Source: Paenibacillus humicola (GTDB taxonomy: Bacteria; Bacillota; Bacilli; Paenibacillales; Paenibacillaceae). From it: a stretch of DNA of 64,000 nucleotides. Position 1 is the stretch's first letter; the number at the start of each line of letters is the position of its first letter. A model generated the notes under the pieces. It saw only the letters and a list, made by a program, of their open reading frames with translations, was not told where the DNA came from and did not search any database. Where the stretch lies: the NCBI RefSeq assembly GCF_028826105.1, contig NZ_JAQGPL010000001.1, positions 3,622,501-3,686,500 of the forward strand, in the 5' to 3' direction. Shown here piece by piece: positions 62,250 through 64,000 of the stretch. The position numbers and the translations under genes were made by a program.

Positions 62250-63206
62250 TTAGCGGCCCAGGGCTATGCCCAGGGCGGCGAATAAGACGCCGGCAAGCCA
62301 GAACACGGTGACAACGCGCCACTCGCTCCAGCCCGACAGCTCGAAATGATGATGGATCGGGCTCATTTTGAAGATGCGCTTGCCTCTCAGCTTGAACGAG
62401 CCGACCTGCAGGATGACCGACAACATCTCCAAGACGAACACGCCGCCGATAATAATAAGCAAAAATTCCGTTTTCGTCAAAATGGCCACCGCCGCCATGC
62501 CGCCGCCTATGCCGAGCGAGCCGGTATCGCCCATAAAAACTTTGGCGGGGTGGGCGTTAAAGACGAGAAACCCGAGCAGAGCGCCGATCATCGCTGCTGA
62601 AAATACGGCCGATTCGTTCTCGCTCGCATGCATCGCGAGTATCGTGAACGCGCCGAACGCGACGGCGCCCGTTCCGCTCAGCAGGCCGTCGACGCCGTCC
62701 GTAAAATTAACCGCGTTGGTCGTGGCGAACAGCATAATAATGACAAACGGATAATAAAACCAGCCGGCATGCCACACCGCATTCGTCCCCGGAATGCCGA
62801 CGTCGGTGCTGTGGTGCATTTGATACAGCAGCACGCACACCAGAATGGAAAAAATAAATTGAAACACGAGCTTTTGCCGGGCCGTCAGGCCGAGCGAGCG
62901 TTTGAAGACGATTTTGATGTAATCGTCCAGAAATCCGACCAGCCCGAAGCCGAGCGAAGACACGAGCAGCACCCAAAACTCGCTCGTCTTATCGGAAAAT
63001 TTCAGAAAAGCGAGCAGCGCGGCCAGCATGATAATGATGCCGCCCATCGTCGGCGTCCCTTTTTTCTTCAAGTGGCTCTGCGGGCCCTCGGTCCGGATCT
63101 GCTGGCCGAATTTCAGCCGGCGCAGCAGCGGGATGAACAAAGGTCCGAGCAAAATCGCAAGCAGGAAGGAAGCGCCGATTGACAGCAGAATGACCTTTAC
63201 GTCCAT
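62250..63206 (-). CDS. mraY: Phospho-N-acetylmuramoyl-pentapeptide transferase
   Basis: Makes lipid I by moving phospho-MurNAc-pentapeptide to undecaprenyl phosphate. The 318-residue protein has ten membrane segments with GTPTMGGIIIM, FLDDYIKI, NAVNFTDGVDGLLSG, NAHPAKVFMGDTGSLGIGG and SPIHHHFELSGWSE. ATG at 63206 with AAAGAGGTG is preferred over a GTG six bases earlier. It follows murF by 12 bases. Confidence 0.97.
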   Translation of the reverse strand: MDVKVILLSIGASFLLAILLGPLFIPLLRRLKFGQQIRTEGPQSHLKKKGTPTMGGIIIMLAALLAFLKFSDKTSEFWVLLVSSLGFGLVGFLDDYIKIVFKRSLGLTARQKLVFQFIFSILVCVLLYQMHHSTDVGIPGTNAVWHAGWFYYPFVIIMLFATTNAVNFTDGVDGLLSGTGAVAFGAFTILAMHASENESAVFSAAMIGALLGFLVFNAHPAKVFMGDTGSLGIGGGMAAVAILTKTEFLLIIIGGVFVLEMLSVILQVGSFKLRGKRIFKMSPIHHHFELSGWSEWRVVTVFWLAGVLFAALGIALGR

Positions 63207-63218
63207 GACCACACCTCT

Positions 63219-64000
63219 TTATTCGCGCATGAGCGCATGCACGATTTCTTCCATCTGCATGCCGCGCGATCCTTTCACCAGCACGAGATCGTCCGGCGCG
63301 AGCCTCGCCCGCAGAAACTCCGCGAGCGCGGTTTTGTCGTCGAAGGCGAGCACGGCCGGTTCTTCGCCAGGAGCCGCGGAGCCGGTTCCCGCCGCCGGCA
63401 GGCCGAACCGCTTCGCGGCTCCCGCTGCCGTATGAGCCGACAGCGGCCCATACGTCAGCACCGCGTCGGCTTTGTCCGGACCGGCATATTCGCCGACTTC
63501 CCGGTGCAGATCCTCTTCCTTCGGCCCGAGCTCCAGCATATCTCCCAAGACGAGCCACTTCCGCCGGTACCCGGTCAGCTGCGCGACGAGGTCGATCGCC
63601 GCGCGGACGGCCGTCGGATTGGCATTGTAAGCGTCGTTCAGCAGCATGGCTCCCCCGGCCGCGCGCATCGGCTCGATGCGCATGCCCGTCAGCTTCAAGC
63701 CCTGAAAGCCGCGGCGGATTTGCTCCGCCGTCAAGCCGAACCGCACGGCCGCCGCAACGGCGGCGACCGCGTTCGATACGTTGTGTTTGCCGGGCACGGG
63801 GACGGATAAGCCGGAGATGACGCCGGCGCCGGCCTCTTCCCCGGCGTTCAGAGCCGCAGCCGCAGCGCGTCCGGAAGGTGTAACGCCGAACGCCGAGCTT
63901 TCGGCGCCGATCTCGATCGCGGATGCCGTCCAATCGTTGCCGGCGCCGAGGCCGAACGTTTGGACCACGGCTCCTTCAGGCAGCGACAGCGAAGCAATGC
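63219..64000 (-). CDS. murF: UDP-N-acetylmuramoyl-tripeptide-D-Ala-D-Ala ligase, 3' part
   Basis: Adds D-Ala-D-Ala to the peptidoglycan precursor. Only the last 260 or so residues are inside the window; the frame stays open to the right edge, so an apparent GTG start near 63968 is not real. Visible features: VPGKHNVSNAVAAVA, LNDAYNANPTAVRAAIDLV and the C-terminal VKGSRGMQMEEIVHAL, all typical of MurF. It is upstream of mraY in the mur order. Confidence 0.95.
   Translation of the reverse strand, partial: IASLSLPEGAVVQTFGLGAGNDWTASAIEIGAESSAFGVTPSGRAAAAALNAGEEAGAGVISGLSVPVPGKHNVSNAVAAVAAAVRFGLTAEQIRRGFQGLKLTGMRIEPMRAAGGAMLLNDAYNANPTAVRAAIDLVAQLTGYRRKWLVLGDMLELGPKEEDLHREVGEYAGPDKADAVLTYGPLSAHTAAGAAKRFGLPAAGTGSAAPGEEPAVLAFDDKTALAEFLRARLAPDDLVLVKGSRGMQMEEIVHALMRE

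Noticed and set aside
61953..62285. Plus-strand open frame of 110 codons in the mraY-murD spacer
   Set aside because: It is made of the hairpin repeats (Cys/Gly/Ala/Phe/Arg-rich), has no ribosome site and overlaps the mraY end.

Overview
The window reads as a chromosomal segment of an endospore-forming Bacillota, most likely a Paenibacillaceae member (Paenibacillus or Cohnella type). The grounds are the sporulation genes spoIIGA-sigE-sigG and spoVE beside the division genes, a PyrR attenuator, a T-box before ileS, SepF and DivIVA, DapL for lysine/peptidoglycan synthesis, an S-layer-homology protein, strong AGGAGG-type ribosome sites with many GTG/TTG starts, and a fairly GC-rich composition that produces long spurious antisense frames. 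Almost everything is on the minus strand.

Layout, left to right. 0-2.4 kb: small membrane and hypothetical genes and an S-layer-homology protein (plus strand). 2.4-4.6 kb: a radical SAM protein coupled to ung, then a tRNA array (fMet, Ile2, Leu) with promoter and terminator. 4.7-12.0 kb: a tightly coupled five-gene MacAB-like operon with two ATPases, a lipoprotein adaptor, a large double FtsX permease and a solute-binding lipoprotein; the second ATPase carries a C-terminal SpoVT/AbrB-like domain. 12.2-15.1 kb: an ABC-2 type exporter operon (ATPase plus two permeases) preceded by a consensus promoter, a ykkC-class riboswitch aptamer and an overlapping intrinsic terminator. 15.5-24.8 kb: the pyrimidine operon pyrR-pyrB-pyrC-carA-carB-pyrF-pyrE under PyrR attenuation, without pyrP, pyrK or pyrD. 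24.8-28.5 kb: dapL, rluD-type pseudouridine synthase, lspA and a YteA/DksA-type protein.

28.7-40.3 kb is an accessory carbohydrate island: a divergent ROK repressor, two sugar isomerase-like proteins, an LplABC-type importer, two Gfo/Idh oxidoreductases, a D-2-hydroxyacid dehydrogenase and a zinc alcohol dehydrogenase, with what looks like the 3' remnant of a GH3 glycosidase gene inside the operon. Its promoter has a palindrome over the -35 box (candidate ROK operator) and a full-consensus cre site downstream. It splits a backbone that in Bacillus subtilis runs ileS-ylyA-lspA-ylyB-pyrR.

40.3-64 kb is the division and cell-wall cluster in reverse Bacillus order: DUF5665 gene, type 2 ileS with T-box, divIVA, ylmH, ylmG, sepF, ylmE, pgeF, ylmC, sigG, sigE, spoIIGA, ftsZ, ftsA, divIB, murA, murB, murG, spoVE, murD, mraY and the 3' part of murF. 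The best candidates for something new are the riboswitch-controlled exporter, the ATPase-AbrB fusion inside the MacAB-like operon, the island with its GH3 scar, and two unusual intergenic repeat arrays (pyrF-carB and mraY-murD).
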